Shown here in pieces: positions 1 through 8,093 of a DNA stretch of 44,493 nucleotides (its first letter is position 1; every line of letters starts with the position of its first letter). Under the pieces are notes generated by a model that searched no databases, was not told the DNA's origin, and saw only the letters and a program-made list of their open reading frames with translations. Origin of the DNA: Myxococcales bacterium (GTDB taxonomy: Bacteria; Lernaellota; Lernaellaia; Lernaellales; Lernaellaceae); contig JAAYVF010000059.1 of assembly GCA_012517325.1 (NCBI GenBank), positions 1 through 44,493 on the forward strand. Direction: 5' to 3'. Position numbers and translations under genes: made by a program.

Positions 1-127
1 AACATCACTCTATCAGGTGTCTCGCCTTCAAAGGGGGTCAGTATGCTCCGGCCTCCGTCCGTCGCAACCGCAACACGACCCAACATCACTCTATCAGGTG
101 TCTCGCCTTCAAAGGGGGTCAGTATGC
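1..127. repeat. 46-bp direct repeat, two copies with a 35-bp unique spacer
   Basis: Positions 1-46 and 82-127 are identical over 46 bp, with a 35-bp unrelated stretch between them, giving an 81-bp period. The first copy begins at the window edge, so it may be the tail of a longer array. Two readings fit. One is the last two repeats of a CRISPR array with an unusually long repeat. The other is the terminal transposase-binding repeats of an insertion element such as an IS21-type end. No cas or transposase gene is in view nearby, so I cannot choose between them. Confidence 0.5.
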
Positions 128-190
128 AGTCCCGCTCTCTACTCCGCGCGAGAGTCGAAATGACCAAAAATGCAAGGCCAGTAACCCCTT

Positions 191-455
191 GAAAAAATAA
201 GCACTCTCACAACCGTGACGAGTTGGACGAAGTCACGACGATTTAGAGAGGGAGAGAGAAAAAGGGCGTTTTTCGGGGCAAATGTGGGGTTTTCGGGGGT
301 TAGCTCGTCACGCTTGGGAAGCCCTCGCCAAGTCGCCAGTCCAGCCGAACAGCGCGATAAACAAAAGGAAAAACGAAAGGCCGAGTCCCGGGTTTGGGTC
401 GGCCTTTTTTGCTCAGAGAGCGGTTAGGAAAAGGGTCGTGGTGGAGCAAGCGTGA
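191..455 (+). repeat. Dispersed structured non-coding element, copy 1
   Basis: This stretch resembles 25445-25695 in order and in short blocks. The shared blocks include an about 20-base segment near 217-236, a block near 287-300 and the hairpin at 379-404. A segment at 214-219 can pair with 232-237, and the overlapping segment 214-222 can instead pair with 304-312. A terminator-like hairpin follows. The strand is assigned from the poly-T tail. A 70-codon reading frame at 215-427 overlaps it, but the two copies do not conserve a protein, so I treat the element as non-coding. Its function is unknown; a small RNA or a mobile intergenic element are both possible. Confidence 0.5.
379..410 (+). 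terminator. Rho-independent terminator of element copy 1
   Basis: GGCCGA at 379-384 pairs with TCGGCC at 399-404, and an inner CCC/GGG extends the stem. Six T residues follow at 405-410. This is the classic intrinsic terminator layout on the plus strand. No conventional gene lies upstream in this direction, which suggests the preceding element is itself transcribed. Confidence 0.6.
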
Positions 456-664
456 CTGGTATCGAAATGCCGGTGAATATAGCGTAAATGCTATTATAGC
501 CTACCCAGTTGAATATAAACACTATTTGGCCGCATGATGATTTTTTGGACTCTGCATTGCTTGCAATACCGCATGCAAGAACCCCCTCTGGCAGAAGCAG
601 GACACCATGATCAAAGCAAATTTTAGTGGATTATTTCCTTTAGCGGCAAGCGGGCTTCACTCAT
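411..664. other. Non-coding stretch after element copy 1
   Basis: No gene is supported here. Positions 451-473 form a short hairpin motif (stem around a CGAA loop) that recurs at 28191-28213. A 12-bp dyad, ATTGC-TT-GCAAT, lies near 554-565. The stop codon of the cation exporter is at 665, and I see no clear terminator for the long minus-strand operon. Confidence 0.4.
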
Positions 665-1549
665 TTAAGGGCAGCCGGTTCTCGCTCCTTCTTGGCCGCA
701 TAAGTCGTCCAACTCGATCTGAATCGTGGTGTGTCGAATATTGAATTCGGCCGCCAGCAGGCTGTTTACCTTTCGGATCATGGTGTCCGTGGTAGCGGCA
801 TCGCGGTTTATACACACATGGCATGAAAGGAATATCTCGTTCGAGTCTACAGACCAGATGTGCAACCCGTGCATGCCGTTGACTCCTACCAGTCCGAGAA
901 CGGCGGCACGGACGCGTTCAGGATCGATGCGATCCGGCACGGCCTGCATGAAGACGCGGAGGCTCTGTGAGATCACTCCCCAGGTGCTCCAGACCATCAT
1001 CACCACGATCCCGATGCTAATAGCCAGGTCCAGCCAATACCAAGGTTTGAACAGAATTACGACGCCCACAAGAACGACGCCCACGGAGGACATGGTATCG
1101 AAAAGGAGATGCAAGAACGCCGCCTTGAGGTTCAGACTTCGCTCGCGATCCCGGTGAAGAACCAGAATGGAAAAAGCATTTCCGAACAAGCCGACCAAGG
1201 CAACCGGGATGAGAATTCCCGTGTCGATATTCACCGGATGCAGAAAACGGACGATGGCCGCGCGGACAATGACGCCGCCGATGCCCAAAAGCGCCAGCGC
1301 GTTGACCAGTGCCACGAGAATTTCAAAGCGGCGCAGTCCGAAACTGAAGCGCGCGCCTGGTTTCCATTCCGAAACTTTCTCGCCCGCGTACCCCAACAAA
1401 AGCGCCAACACGTCGGAAAGGTTGTGCCCCGCGTCTGAAAGAAGCGCAAGACTGCCGGACAGGACTCCGGCGACATATTCCACGATGGTAATGATGACGT
1501 TGAAGAAGGTGACCAGAAGCAGTCGGCGCTTGCTCAGACCTTTTTTCAT
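665..1549 (-). CDS. Cation diffusion facilitator (CDF) metal exporter
   Basis: A 294-residue inner-membrane protein of the CDF family, which exports Zn(II), Co(II), Cd(II) or Fe(II) in exchange for protons. About six membrane segments are followed by a cytoplasmic C-terminal domain. The metal-site pattern of the family is present: D39, H42 and D46 in the second segment, and H148 and D152 in the fifth. The start at 1549 is chosen because its ATG overlaps the stop of the upstream permease as ATGA; an earlier in-frame start would run far into that gene. It is the last gene of the arsenic operon. The metal specificity cannot be read from sequence. Confidence 0.88.
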   Translation of the reverse strand: MKKGLSKRRLLLVTFFNVIITIVEYVAGVLSGSLALLSDAGHNLSDVLALLLGYAGEKVSEWKPGARFSFGLRRFEILVALVNALALLGIGGVIVRAAIVRFLHPVNIDTGILIPVALVGLFGNAFSILVLHRDRERSLNLKAAFLHLLFDTMSSVGVVLVGVVILFKPWYWLDLAISIGIVVMMVWSTWGVISQSLRVFMQAVPDRIDPERVRAAVLGLVGVNGMHGLHIWSVDSNEIFLSCHVCINRDAATTDTMIRKVNSLLAAEFNIRHTTIQIELDDLCGQEGARTGCP

Positions 1550-2316
1550 TTCAACACCCCCAGCAGCCGGAGGGCGATCTCGCCTGCGAAGAACCACATG
1601 ATGAAGGCGAAGGCGATCTTGACGAATTTCGGACTAGCTTTGACCGTGACATACGAACCGAAGGTGGAGCCGATGACGCAGGCTATCGACGTAATCCCGA
1701 TCAGGCGGTAATCGACGGGTCCGAGGGCAAAATGCCCCGCCGCCCCCACCAGGGAACTCACCGTGACGATCAGAGCGTTGACCCCGGCGCCCATCTGCGC
1801 GGGGTATCTCATATAGAGGATGAGGAACGGGAAAATGATCAGTCCGCCGCCGACGCCGATCAGGCTGGAAAGCACTCCCACTCCGAAGGACATCGCGATG
1901 ACGAGCGCAATGACCCTCGGCGTGAATTGCCGCAACACCTGACCGGCTTTTTCCTTGGCCGAGCGGATCATCAGGATGCCGGCCGCGACGAGAAACACCG
2001 AGAAGATGCCCAGAAGAAGTTCCTTCGGCGCCTGATTCGAAAGCATCGCGCCGAGCAACGAACCGACCACGGTGCCAGGCAGAAAGATCAATGTGAACTT
2101 GTAGTCCACGAGCTTGTTGCGGGCGAAGACGAGGGTCGCCACGAAGGCCGTCACGAGGTTCAGGAAGAGCGCGGTGGAGATGGCGCCGCCGATCTCCAGA
2201 CCGAGCATGACCAGCACGGGCGTATAAAGCGAGCCGCCCCCCTTCCCGAACATGGAGAAGACTCCCGAAATCGCCAGGATGGACAGGAAGGCGACGATGG
2301 TGAATGACGTGCTCAT
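1546..2316 (-). CDS. TauE/SafE-family sulfite or organic-acid exporter
   Basis: A 256-residue polytopic membrane protein with the TauE/SafE layout: two similar halves, each with a glycine-rich first helix (SMFGKGGGSL near residue 21 and SLIGVGGGLI in the second half). Family members move sulfite, sulfoacetate or related anions. A strong GAGAGGGG ribosome-binding site sits just before the ATG at 2316. The stop overlaps the CDF exporter start by 4 bp, so the two are co-translated. Placement in a thiol and arsenic operon suggests sulfur-anion export, but that is inference. Confidence 0.85.
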   Translation of the reverse strand: MSTSFTIVAFLSILAISGVFSMFGKGGGSLYTPVLVMLGLEIGGAISTALFLNLVTAFVATLVFARNKLVDYKFTLIFLPGTVVGSLLGAMLSNQAPKELLLGIFSVFLVAAGILMIRSAKEKAGQVLRQFTPRVIALVIAMSFGVGVLSSLIGVGGGLIIFPFLILYMRYPAQMGAGVNALIVTVSSLVGAAGHFALGPVDYRLIGITSIACVIGSTFGSYVTVKASPKFVKIAFAFIMWFFAGEIALRLLGVLK

Positions 2317-2328
2317 GGTCCCCTCTCT

Positions 2329-2949
2329 TTACTTCCCTTCGGCCGACGCCTTCTCGTAACAAGGGATGCAGACCTTTTTTTCACCCAGCGGGCGGCCGTA
2401 GCCTTCCACCGTCATCTCTCCGCAACGGTCGCAAACGAACCCGGCGAAGGAGTCGTGCTTTTTCGGCGGCTCGTAGTCGAAGACCTCGCCGACGTTCAAA
2501 AGCATTTCGTCCGGCGCGGCCATCACTTTTTGGACCAACGGTTCAACGGTTTCGTCGGGGACCTTCGACGCGGGGATGCCCTTTTCGCGGTACTTCTTGA
2601 AAAAGTCCGTTTGCTTATTGGCGAGCATGGCCTCGGCCTTGGGGGTCACCCGAACGGCCCGTTTGGTCGCCACGTCCACCAGGGTCACGCCCCACTTGCC
2701 GTAGTGCAGCTTTTTGATGTTGCCCTTGCCGAACGTGCAGCCGGTGATCATCTGCACGCCGTCCGCGAAGCACGTCGCGCAATGGTCCTCGCCGAGTTCG
2801 ATGAGGGCGAGAAGTTGGCCGTCGGTCGCCCGCCCGACGCCGAGTTTGTTCATCGCCGCCGCACCGACACGCAGCCCCATCGGCATGGCCGGGCACTTGT
2901 GGCCGTGAAACTTCTGTCCCATCGCCAGGAATTCTTTCGGATCGATCAT
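2329..2949 (-). CDS. FmdE-like protein with C-terminal zinc ribbon
   Basis: A 206-residue cytoplasmic protein of the FmdE family, named after subunit E of the tungsten formylmethanofuran dehydrogenase. The family signature FHGHKCP (H15, H17, C19) is followed by a Cys-containing DHCATCFADGVQ block and TGCTFGKGN, and then a C-terminal CxxC...CxxC zinc ribbon. Stand-alone FmdE proteins are common in anaerobes and are suspected of metal or thiol chemistry without a proven reaction. The ribosome-binding site AAAGGAG is well placed. This is the first gene after the FNR-type palindrome at 3065-3080, so it may head a separately controlled sub-operon with the two exporters. Confidence 0.85.
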   Translation of the reverse strand: MIDPKEFLAMGQKFHGHKCPAMPMGLRVGAAAMNKLGVGRATDGQLLALIELGEDHCATCFADGVQMITGCTFGKGNIKKLHYGKWGVTLVDVATKRAVRVTPKAEAMLANKQTDFFKKYREKGIPASKVPDETVEPLVQKVMAAPDEMLLNVGEVFDYEPPKKHDSFAGFVCDRCGEMTVEGYGRPLGEKKVCIPCYEKASAEGK

Positions 2950-3000
2950 GATGCGTCTCCTTTCGACGTGTTGCCGGCGGGATCAGGGCCGCCGATATTC

Positions 3001-3021
3001 AGCCTCCTGCATCAGGAGGCT
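3001..3021 (-). other. Perfect 9-bp stem-loop in the FmdE leader
   Basis: AGCCTCCTG at 3001-3009 and CAGGAGGCT at 3013-3021 form a perfect hairpin with a 3-base loop. No T-run follows on the minus strand, so it is unlikely to be a simple terminator. The arms contain AGGAGG and CCTCCT, a Shine-Dalgarno-like core and its complement, about 50-70 bases before the FmdE start. It could be an RNA stability or processing element. Confidence 0.45.
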
Positions 3022-3064
3022 CTCTTCTCACGCGAAAAAAATAGCAACAGGGATTGCGGCGGGC

Positions 3065-3080
3065 ATTGACGGCGGTCAAT
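3065..3080. promoter_or_regulatory. FNR-type operator palindrome ATTGAC-N4-GTCAAT
   Basis: Positions 3065-3070 and 3075-3080 form a perfect inverted repeat with a 4-bp spacer, the geometry of FNR/DNR/HcpR sites (TTGA half-sites). It lies directly downstream of the gene for an FNR-type regulator whose recognition helix has the residues that read TTGA. It is about 116 bp upstream of the FmdE start. The pairing of regulator and site is inference from this match. Confidence 0.6.
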
Positions 3081-3091
3081 CGGTGCTTGAT

Positions 3092-3841
3092 TTAGAGAAG
3101 AATCGCACTGGCGGTTTGCCTGAGCGCATCAGGATCCAGAACCTGGAATCGGTTCGCGCCGAGCCGATGCAGGATGTTTTTCCGGACAAGATCCGTGATG
3201 TTTCTGGAAAAGCTCTCAGGAGTAATGCCGATCAGGGCGGCAAATTCACGGGAAGATTGCGGAAGGATGATCACCGTGGTTCCCATCGAAAAATCAGAGT
3301 CGGGCAACAAGGAGGCAAGTGCGGCGGCGACTTTCGGCAGCGTGCCCTTGCTCGACATTCGTTCAATTTGATCGAACGCTCCCCGCAGTCGTCTGGCGAG
3401 ATGTTGCAAGAGAACGACCGCTACATCAGGATCTTTTTTCATGACCCCTAGCAATAAGGACCTGGGCATGACTTGCGCCTCTGAGTCCTCCAAAGCCTGG
3501 GCGTATGCGGGATAAGGCCCGCCATCCAGAAAGGGCATGAAACCGAAAACCGTTCCTGGCCCAAAGATGTACAAGGTCACCGTTTTGCCGTCGGGCAATA
3601 AGCGATAGATTTTCACAGAACCCGATTCGAGGGCAACCAGCATCCCGTCGGTTTCGCCCTCTCTCCAAAGAAGCTGCCCCGCCTTGAAATGCTTGCGGGA
3701 AAGATACGGCTCCAATAGCTTCTTCGTTTCATTGGCGACATCTCCGCCAAAATGATGGTGCAATGTCTCTGAATTTTCCCTGCTCAATTCATCCTCGCCA
3801 ACATGGTCGGATGGAAAATATTCTATTGTGAATTGGTCCAT
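3092..3841 (-). CDS. Crp/Fnr-family transcriptional regulator without cysteines
   Basis: A 249-residue regulator: a cyclic-nucleotide-binding-like beta barrel (about residues 45-140), a long dimerisation helix (about 138-165) and a C-terminal winged helix. The recognition helix reads E209-S-F-S212-R213, matching the FNR E-x-x-S-R pattern that contacts TTGA half-sites and not the CRP pattern. The protein has no cysteine, so it cannot carry the FNR oxygen-sensing 4Fe-4S cluster. A haem/NO-type sensor (DNR or HcpR-like) is more likely. It starts 26 bp after arsM in the same direction and probably controls the palindrome at 3065-3080. No strong ribosome-binding site precedes the chosen ATG. Confidence 0.85.
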   Translation of the reverse strand: MDQFTIEYFPSDHVGEDELSRENSETLHHHFGGDVANETKKLLEPYLSRKHFKAGQLLWREGETDGMLVALESGSVKIYRLLPDGKTVTLYIFGPGTVFGFMPFLDGGPYPAYAQALEDSEAQVMPRSLLLGVMKKDPDVAVVLLQHLARRLRGAFDQIERMSSKGTLPKVAAALASLLPDSDFSMGTTVIILPQSSREFAALIGITPESFSRNITDLVRKNILHRLGANRFQVLDPDALRQTASAILL

Positions 3842-3867
3842 CCATAGGGTAATTCCCCAATATTACA

Positions 3868-4659
3868 TCATGGTTTAGTTGCCTGGATGATCGCCGAGGC
3901 CACGTATTCTTCCGCACCGGAACCAGGGAACCAATCTGCAATTATTGAGCGGCTTTCGGGCTTGACTTCGATCCGCACGTTGGCAAACCCAACCTCTTTG
4001 AGAATGCGTATTACGTCTTCCACGGTCGCTGCACCAGCAACGCAACCGCACAGCAACGCGGCGTCCTTTATAAGGTGTTCAGGCAGCCGCTTGGTCGCGA
4101 GGACATCTGAAATAGCGAGTCGTCCACCGGGTTTCAGGACGCGATACGCTTCCGCAAAGACCGCTGGTTTGTTCGGCGAGAGATTAATGACGCAATTCGA
4201 AAGAATTACATCCACGGAATTGTCGGCCACGGGTAGATGCTCGATCTCGCCTAGGCGAAACTCAACATTAGTGACCCCGCTTTCTTGGGCGTTCTCCCGC
4301 GCCTTGGCCAACATTTCGGGAGTCATGTCCACGCCAATCACACACCCGTTCGGTGCGACCGCCCGCGCCGCGATAAAGCAATCAAAACCGGCACCAGACC
4401 CTAGGTCCAGCACTACCTCACCGGGGGTAAGTTCGGCGACAGCCTGCGGGTTGCCGCAACCCAGGCCGAGGTTCGCTCCATCCGGTACGGCGTCTAGCTC
4501 GTTATTGCCATAACCCAGCTTGTGGGCTTGGTCCTTGGGTGAAGTGACCGGCTCTTCACAACAGCCTGTCGAAGGACCGCAGCAGCAACTGCTCTGAGAC
4601 GAAACAATGCGACCATAGTTCTCGCGAACGGTCTGCCTGATCTTCTCATCGTCTTTCAT
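3868..4659 (-). CDS. arsM: Arsenite S-adenosylmethionine methyltransferase
   Basis: A 263-residue cytoplasmic enzyme that methylates As(III) with S-adenosylmethionine to mono-, di- and trimethyl arsenicals. The class I methyltransferase motif LDLGSGAGFD is at 84-93. The arsenite-binding cysteines of the family are all visible: C68 in LGCGNP, C156 in SNCVINL and C204/C206 in CGCVAG. The N-terminus also carries a Cys-rich patch (C25-C27 and C33-C34) that may load metalloid. The ribosome-binding site AAGGTG lies 5 bases before the ATG. It follows acr3 by 15 bp. Confidence 0.93.
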   Translation of the reverse strand: MKDDEKIRQTVRENYGRIVSSQSSCCCGPSTGCCEEPVTSPKDQAHKLGYGNNELDAVPDGANLGLGCGNPQAVAELTPGEVVLDLGSGAGFDCFIAARAVAPNGCVIGVDMTPEMLAKARENAQESGVTNVEFRLGEIEHLPVADNSVDVILSNCVINLSPNKPAVFAEAYRVLKPGGRLAISDVLATKRLPEHLIKDAALLCGCVAGAATVEDVIRILKEVGFANVRIEVKPESRSIIADWFPGSGAEEYVASAIIQATKP

Positions 4660-4674
4660 ATTGCACCTTTTCTT

Positions 4675-5733
4675 CTATGCGTTTGTGGTTGAATTGAAGT
4701 ATTTTCGCTTGAACCAGAACGCCACGCTCACCAGGCCGATCATCACCGGCACCTCCACAAGCGGGCCGATGACCGCCGCGAACGCCGCGCCGTGATGAAT
4801 GCCGAAGGTTGCGATGGCGACAGCGATGGCCAGTTCGAAGTTGTTCGAAGCTGCCGTGAACGACAGCGTGGCCGACCGCCCATAATCCGCGCCGACTTTC
4901 TTGCTCATGAAGAACGACACCACGAACATGACGACGAAGTAGACCAGCAGCGGGATCGCGATCCTTACCACATCGAGCGGAAGCTGCACGATGTATTCGC
5001 CTTTGAGGGAGAACATCACAATGATGGTGAATAGCAAGGCGATCAGCGTAATGGGGCTGATCTTCGGGATAAACTTTTTGTGGTACCAATCCTTATCCCT
5101 GTAACTGATCAACGTGAAGCGCGTGATGACCCCGGCGAGGAACGGGATGCCAAGGTAAATGAAAACGCTCTTGGCGATTTCACCGATGGTAATGCGGACG
5201 ACCGCACCTTCGATGCCGAGCCAAGCGGGCAAAACCGTGATGAACCCGTAGGCGTACACCGAAAAGAAGAGCACCTGGAAGACGGAATTGAAGGCCACCA
5301 GGCCCGCCGCGTACTCCGGGTCACCCTTCGCGAGGTCGTTCCAGACGATGACCATGGCGATGCACCGGGCAAGGCCGATCAGGATGAGGCCGACCATGTA
5401 CTCCGGCTTGTCGCGCAGAAACAGCACCGCCAGCGCGAACATCAGCACCGGCCCCACGATCCAGTTCTGCACCAACGACAGGGCGAGCACCTTCCAGTCG
5501 CGGAACACGCGGCCCATCTCCTCGTAGCGCACTTTGGCGAGCGGCGGGTACATCATCAGGATCAGCCCGATGGCGATGGGGATGTTCGTCGTGCCGACGG
5601 AAAACCGGTTCCAGAAACCCGCGACCGCGGGCCAGAGGTAGCCGGAGCCCACCCCGACGACCATCGCCGCGAAGATCCAGAGGGTCAGGTAGCGGTCGAG
5701 AAACGACAATTTCCTGGTGACGGATTCGGCCAT
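4675..5733 (-). CDS. acr3: Arsenite efflux transporter of the Acr3 family
   Basis: A 352-residue, ten-helix inner-membrane permease that expels As(III). The conserved Acr3 cysteine is C124 in [15 protein letters not shown], and the conserved LVEVPVMI helix is near the C-terminus. The start is taken as the ATG at 5733; a GTG one codon upstream is possible. AGGA lies 9 bases before the ATG. It is separated from arsC by only 11 bp. Acr3 is unrelated in sequence to ArsB, and no arsB or arsA is in the window. Confidence 0.94.
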   Translation of the reverse strand: MAESVTRKLSFLDRYLTLWIFAAMVVGVGSGYLWPAVAGFWNRFSVGTTNIPIAIGLILMMYPPLAKVRYEEMGRVFRDWKVLALSLVQNWIVGPVLMFALAVLFLRDKPEYMVGLILIGLARCIAMVIVWNDLAKGDPEYAAGLVAFNSVFQVLFFSVYAYGFITVLPAWLGIEGAVVRITIGEIAKSVFIYLGIPFLAGVITRFTLISYRDKDWYHKKFIPKISPITLIALLFTIIVMFSLKGEYIVQLPLDVVRIAIPLLVYFVVMFVVSFFMSKKVGADYGRSATLSFTAASNNFELAIAVAIATFGIHHGAAFAAVIGPLVEVPVMIGLVSVAFWFKRKYFNSTTNA

Positions 5734-5744
5734 CACGATTTTTC

Positions 5745-6158
5745 CTACTGCTGGATCAGGTACGCTTCCACTTGTTCGCGTATTTCGTCTCGTACGCGCC
5801 GGAAAACCGCAAGTTTTTCTTCCTCGGTTCCTTCCGCTTTGTCAGGATCATCGAAACCCAGATGTGCCCGCCGGACGCCGCCGAAAAACAACGGACAAGT
5901 CTCATTGGCGTGGTCGCAGAGCGTGATGACGAAATCGAAAGCTTGGTCGGCGAATTCGTCCATGTGCTTGCTGCGAGCGCTGGGGTGTTGGATACCTATC
6001 TCGGTCAAAGCGCGCAACGCCAGTGGATGAGGCGTCTTCGGATTCGTCCCGGCCGAGAATGCCTCGAAGCGATCACCCAGATCATGATTGACCAGCGCTT
6101 CGGCGAGCTGCGACCGGCAGCGATTCGAAGTGCATAGAAAAAGCACGCGCTTTTTCAT
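5745..6158 (-). CDS. arsC: Arsenate reductase, thioredoxin-coupled (LMW phosphatase fold)
   Basis: A 137-residue enzyme that reduces As(V) to As(III) for export by Acr3. The low-molecular-weight phosphatase loop C9-T-S-N-R-C-R15 (CX5R) is present, and C81 and C88 match the Cys82/Cys89 relay of the Staphylococcus aureus type, in which thioredoxin regenerates the enzyme. The loop has NRC where many relatives have NSC. The operon supplies several thioredoxin-like proteins that could act as reductants. The start follows a GAGAGG site. Confidence 0.93.
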   Translation of the reverse strand: MKKRVLFLCTSNRCRSQLAEALVNHDLGDRFEAFSAGTNPKTPHPLALRALTEIGIQHPSARSKHMDEFADQAFDFVITLCDHANETCPLFFGGVRRAHLGFDDPDKAEGTEEEKLAVFRRVRDEIREQVEAYLIQQ

Positions 6159-6163
6159 GTTTG

Positions 6164-6487
6164 TTACCTCTCTTGCACCGCGGTAATTTTCCCCTCGGAA
6201 ATCATCGCCGTCTTAACAAAGTCCCACACATGATGGTGCGCATAAAATCTTAGCAAGTCTTTGAGGTCTGGAAAACTTATCGCTCGGCCTCGGCAAAGGT
6301 TCGCGCAGGTATTGCAACCGACGACGCATTCCATCGGTCGGGCCACGACAGCCTTCTGCTGATCAGCCTGCCAATCGTAAACCTTTTTCCCGCAGTTCAT
6401 GCACATTCCGCAACCGACGCATTTATCCGCGTCGAGAGTGGGAGACCACTGAACCTGCTCTCTGGGAACTCCTGCGAACCAAGGCAT
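6164..6487 (-). CDS. Small two-cluster ferredoxin-like protein
   Basis: A 107-residue soluble protein with two cysteine groups: C23, C26, C29 and C32, then C54, C58, C61 and C65. This is a modified 2[4Fe-4S] ferredoxin pattern. The usual proline after the last cysteine of each group is missing (Gly and Arg instead), and the second group has a CxxxCxxCxxxC spacing. A strong AGGAGG site precedes the ATG, and arsC starts 5 bp after the stop. An electron-donor role for the operon's redox enzymes is inference. Such a ferredoxin is not part of canonical ars operons. Confidence 0.75.
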   Translation of the reverse strand: MPWFAGVPREQVQWSPTLDADKCVGCGMCMNCGKKVYDWQADQQKAVVARPMECVVGCNTCANLCRGRAISFPDLKDLLRFYAHHHVWDFVKTAMISEGKITAVQER

Positions 6488-6502
6488 GGTTTTCCTCCTG
6501 GA

Positions 6503-6916
6503 TTAAGGCATTGACGATAAAAGAGATTCGACCTGATCTTCTTTGAAAAATCCTTCGACTTTCGCCGCCACCCGCCCGTTTTGATCGAGGCCAAGCAGCA
6601 CGGGCATGAAACCGAAGCTGGTGAGTCTTTCGTATCGGTCCAGTTCGGCGGGATTCTTCGCTACGTCCACCCGTTCAGGACGAATCACCCCTTGTTTTCG
6701 CGACAAAACACTTTCCAATACCGATTCGGCTTCAAGGTTTCGGTCTCGTTCGCATTGGCAGGCTTCGGAGTTGAATAGGTAGACTGCTCGCGACACAGGC
6801 CCTATTAGTTCGGATGATGGATCGGGTAGTGGCGCCGCCGCTTTTCGCTCACAGGCGATGAAAAAGAACCCAACCGTGATGATGGTCAGTAGGCGCGACG
6901 TTCTACGTGATCTCAT
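6503..6916 (-). CDS. Putative lipoprotein with a thioredoxin-like CxC motif
   Basis: A 137-residue exported protein. The N-terminus is basic, then hydrophobic, ending in the lipobox-like IAC at 20-22, so acylation at C22 is likely. The mature part has C53-Q-C55 at the end of a predicted first beta strand and a PVLLGLDQNG stretch typical of a thioredoxin-fold cis-Pro region. The ATG at 6916 follows AAGGA by 9 bases; an upstream TTG at 6922 is less likely. It overlaps the end of the upstream thioredoxin gene slightly. It resembles the exported CxC protein at 8094-8495. Confidence 0.65.
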   Translation of the reverse strand: MRSRRTSRLLTIITVGFFFIACERKAAAPLPDPSSELIGPVSRAVYLFNSEACQCERDRNLEAESVLESVLSRKQGVIRPERVDVAKNPAELDRYERLTSFGFMPVLLGLDQNGRVAAKVEGFFKEDQVESLLSSMP

Positions 6917-6918
6917 AA

Positions 6919-7398
6919 TCAATCCTTCACCAAGCCTAGCTCTCGCAACTTGGCCAGCATGTCGGCTTTGGAAGCGTAACCGGCATGCCGATACACTTCC
7001 TGCCCTGTTCCATCTAAATAGACCTGCGTGGGCATCATTTGGATTTTGTGCTCGGTCGCCAGTGCGGTTTCTCTTTCAAGATCGTTGAAACGCACAAGCA
7101 CCTTCCCGGCCAATTCCGTATGCAACGCCTCCAGGTCGGGCGCCATTGCTTTGCACGGTTTGCACCACCCGCGGCCGAAGTCGAGCATCATCGGAAGTCC
7201 CTTGGCGCGATACTCGGCGATTTCAGGCGCAGCCGGTTGGTATTCGGCTTTCTTTGGCGCTGGCGCGGGAGTCGCGGCGGGAGCAGCGGCCACGGTCGTA
7301 TCGTCGCCGGGCTTGCAGCCGCACGGCGTCGATAAGGTGAACGCATAGAGGGCGACCAGAGCAACCAACCCAAGGAACGGAAGAACCTTTCGTGTCAT
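6919..7398 (-). CDS. Exported thioredoxin-family protein
   Basis: A 159-residue protein with an N-terminal membrane or signal segment (about 5-24), a CGC pair (C26/C28), an Ala/Pro-rich linker (37-60) and a thioredoxin domain. The active site is W78-C79-K-P-C82, and the cis-proline loop is MMPTQVY near 120. It probably faces the periplasm and receives electrons from the CcdA-like protein encoded immediately upstream, whose stop overlaps its start by 4 bp. Confidence 0.85.
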   Translation of the reverse strand: MTRKVLPFLGLVALVALYAFTLSTPCGCKPGDDTTVAAAPAATPAPAPKKAEYQPAAPEIAEYRAKGLPMMLDFGRGWCKPCKAMAPDLEALHTELAGKVLVRFNDLERETALATEHKIQMMPTQVYLDGTGQEVYRHAGYASKADMLAKLRELGLVKD

Positions 7399-8093
7399 AG
7401 CAATCCCCTATAAGCGAAGTATGCGCCGACCGCGATGATCAGCATGCCCGCGACGCGGCGAAGAACATTCGTCGTCACGGTCAGTTTTTTGTTCTCGATG
7501 ATCGACTTGGCCGCGCCCACGCTGGTCCCGGCAATCACGATCAACGTGCAATGACCCATGGCGTAGACAAGCAGCAGCAAGCCGCCGTAAACGACCGACG
7601 AGCCGCTACCCGCGATGTACGCCAGGAGCACCACCAGGATCGGCGCGGCGCAGGGAGCGGATACTATCCCGAAGAGAAGACCGAGCAGGAAGGCACCGAA
7701 TCCACCCTTAACCTTCGGATTGATATTGAGCTGCGGGATCGGAATGTTGACGAGTCCCATAAGGTGAATGCCCATGACCAGGCACACCCCGGCGACGATC
7801 CAATTCCAGACGGATGAAACGGTGCCGAACAGCCTTCCCACCACGGCAGCGACTATGCCCATGCCGGTAAACATCGCCGAAAGGCCAAGGATGAAAAACA
7901 GGGAGAATACGAAGGCGCTTTTGGCCGATTTGATGTTCTGGCCTCCGGACACGAAGCCGATCGTCAGCGGGATCATCGCCAGCACGCAGGGATTGCTGGC
8001 CGTCAGAAGGCCACCGAGGAAGACGACAACCAACGCGAGCCAAGGGTTGGTGTGGATGTAGGCTTCCGCGTTGTTCATCAACGATTCAAGCAT
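7395..8093 (-). CDS. CcdA/DsbD-type transmembrane thiol electron carrier
   Basis: A 232-residue membrane protein with about six helices that moves electrons from cytoplasmic thioredoxin to periplasmic thiol proteins. The two redox cysteines sit in the family positions: C36 in SNPCVLAMIP and C148 in SAPCAAPILV. It is tightly coupled to an exported thioredoxin (downstream) and an exported CxC protein (upstream), which are natural acceptors. I call it CcdA-like because it lacks the fused periplasmic domains of DsbD. Confidence 0.88.
   Translation of the reverse strand: MLESLMNNAEAYIHTNPWLALVVVFLGGLLTASNPCVLAMIPLTIGFVSGGQNIKSAKSAFVFSLFFILGLSAMFTGMGIVAAVVGRLFGTVSSVWNWIVAGVCLVMGIHLMGLVNIPIPQLNINPKVKGGFGAFLLGLLFGIVSAPCAAPILVVLLAYIAGSGSSVVYGGLLLLVYAMGHCTLIVIAGTSVGAAKSIIENKKLTVTTNVLRRVAGMLIIAVGAYFAYRGLL

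Noticed and set aside
215-427. 70-codon ORF as a real gene
   Set aside because: It has no ribosome-binding site, and the second copy of the element does not conserve the protein. RNA structure explains the conservation better.
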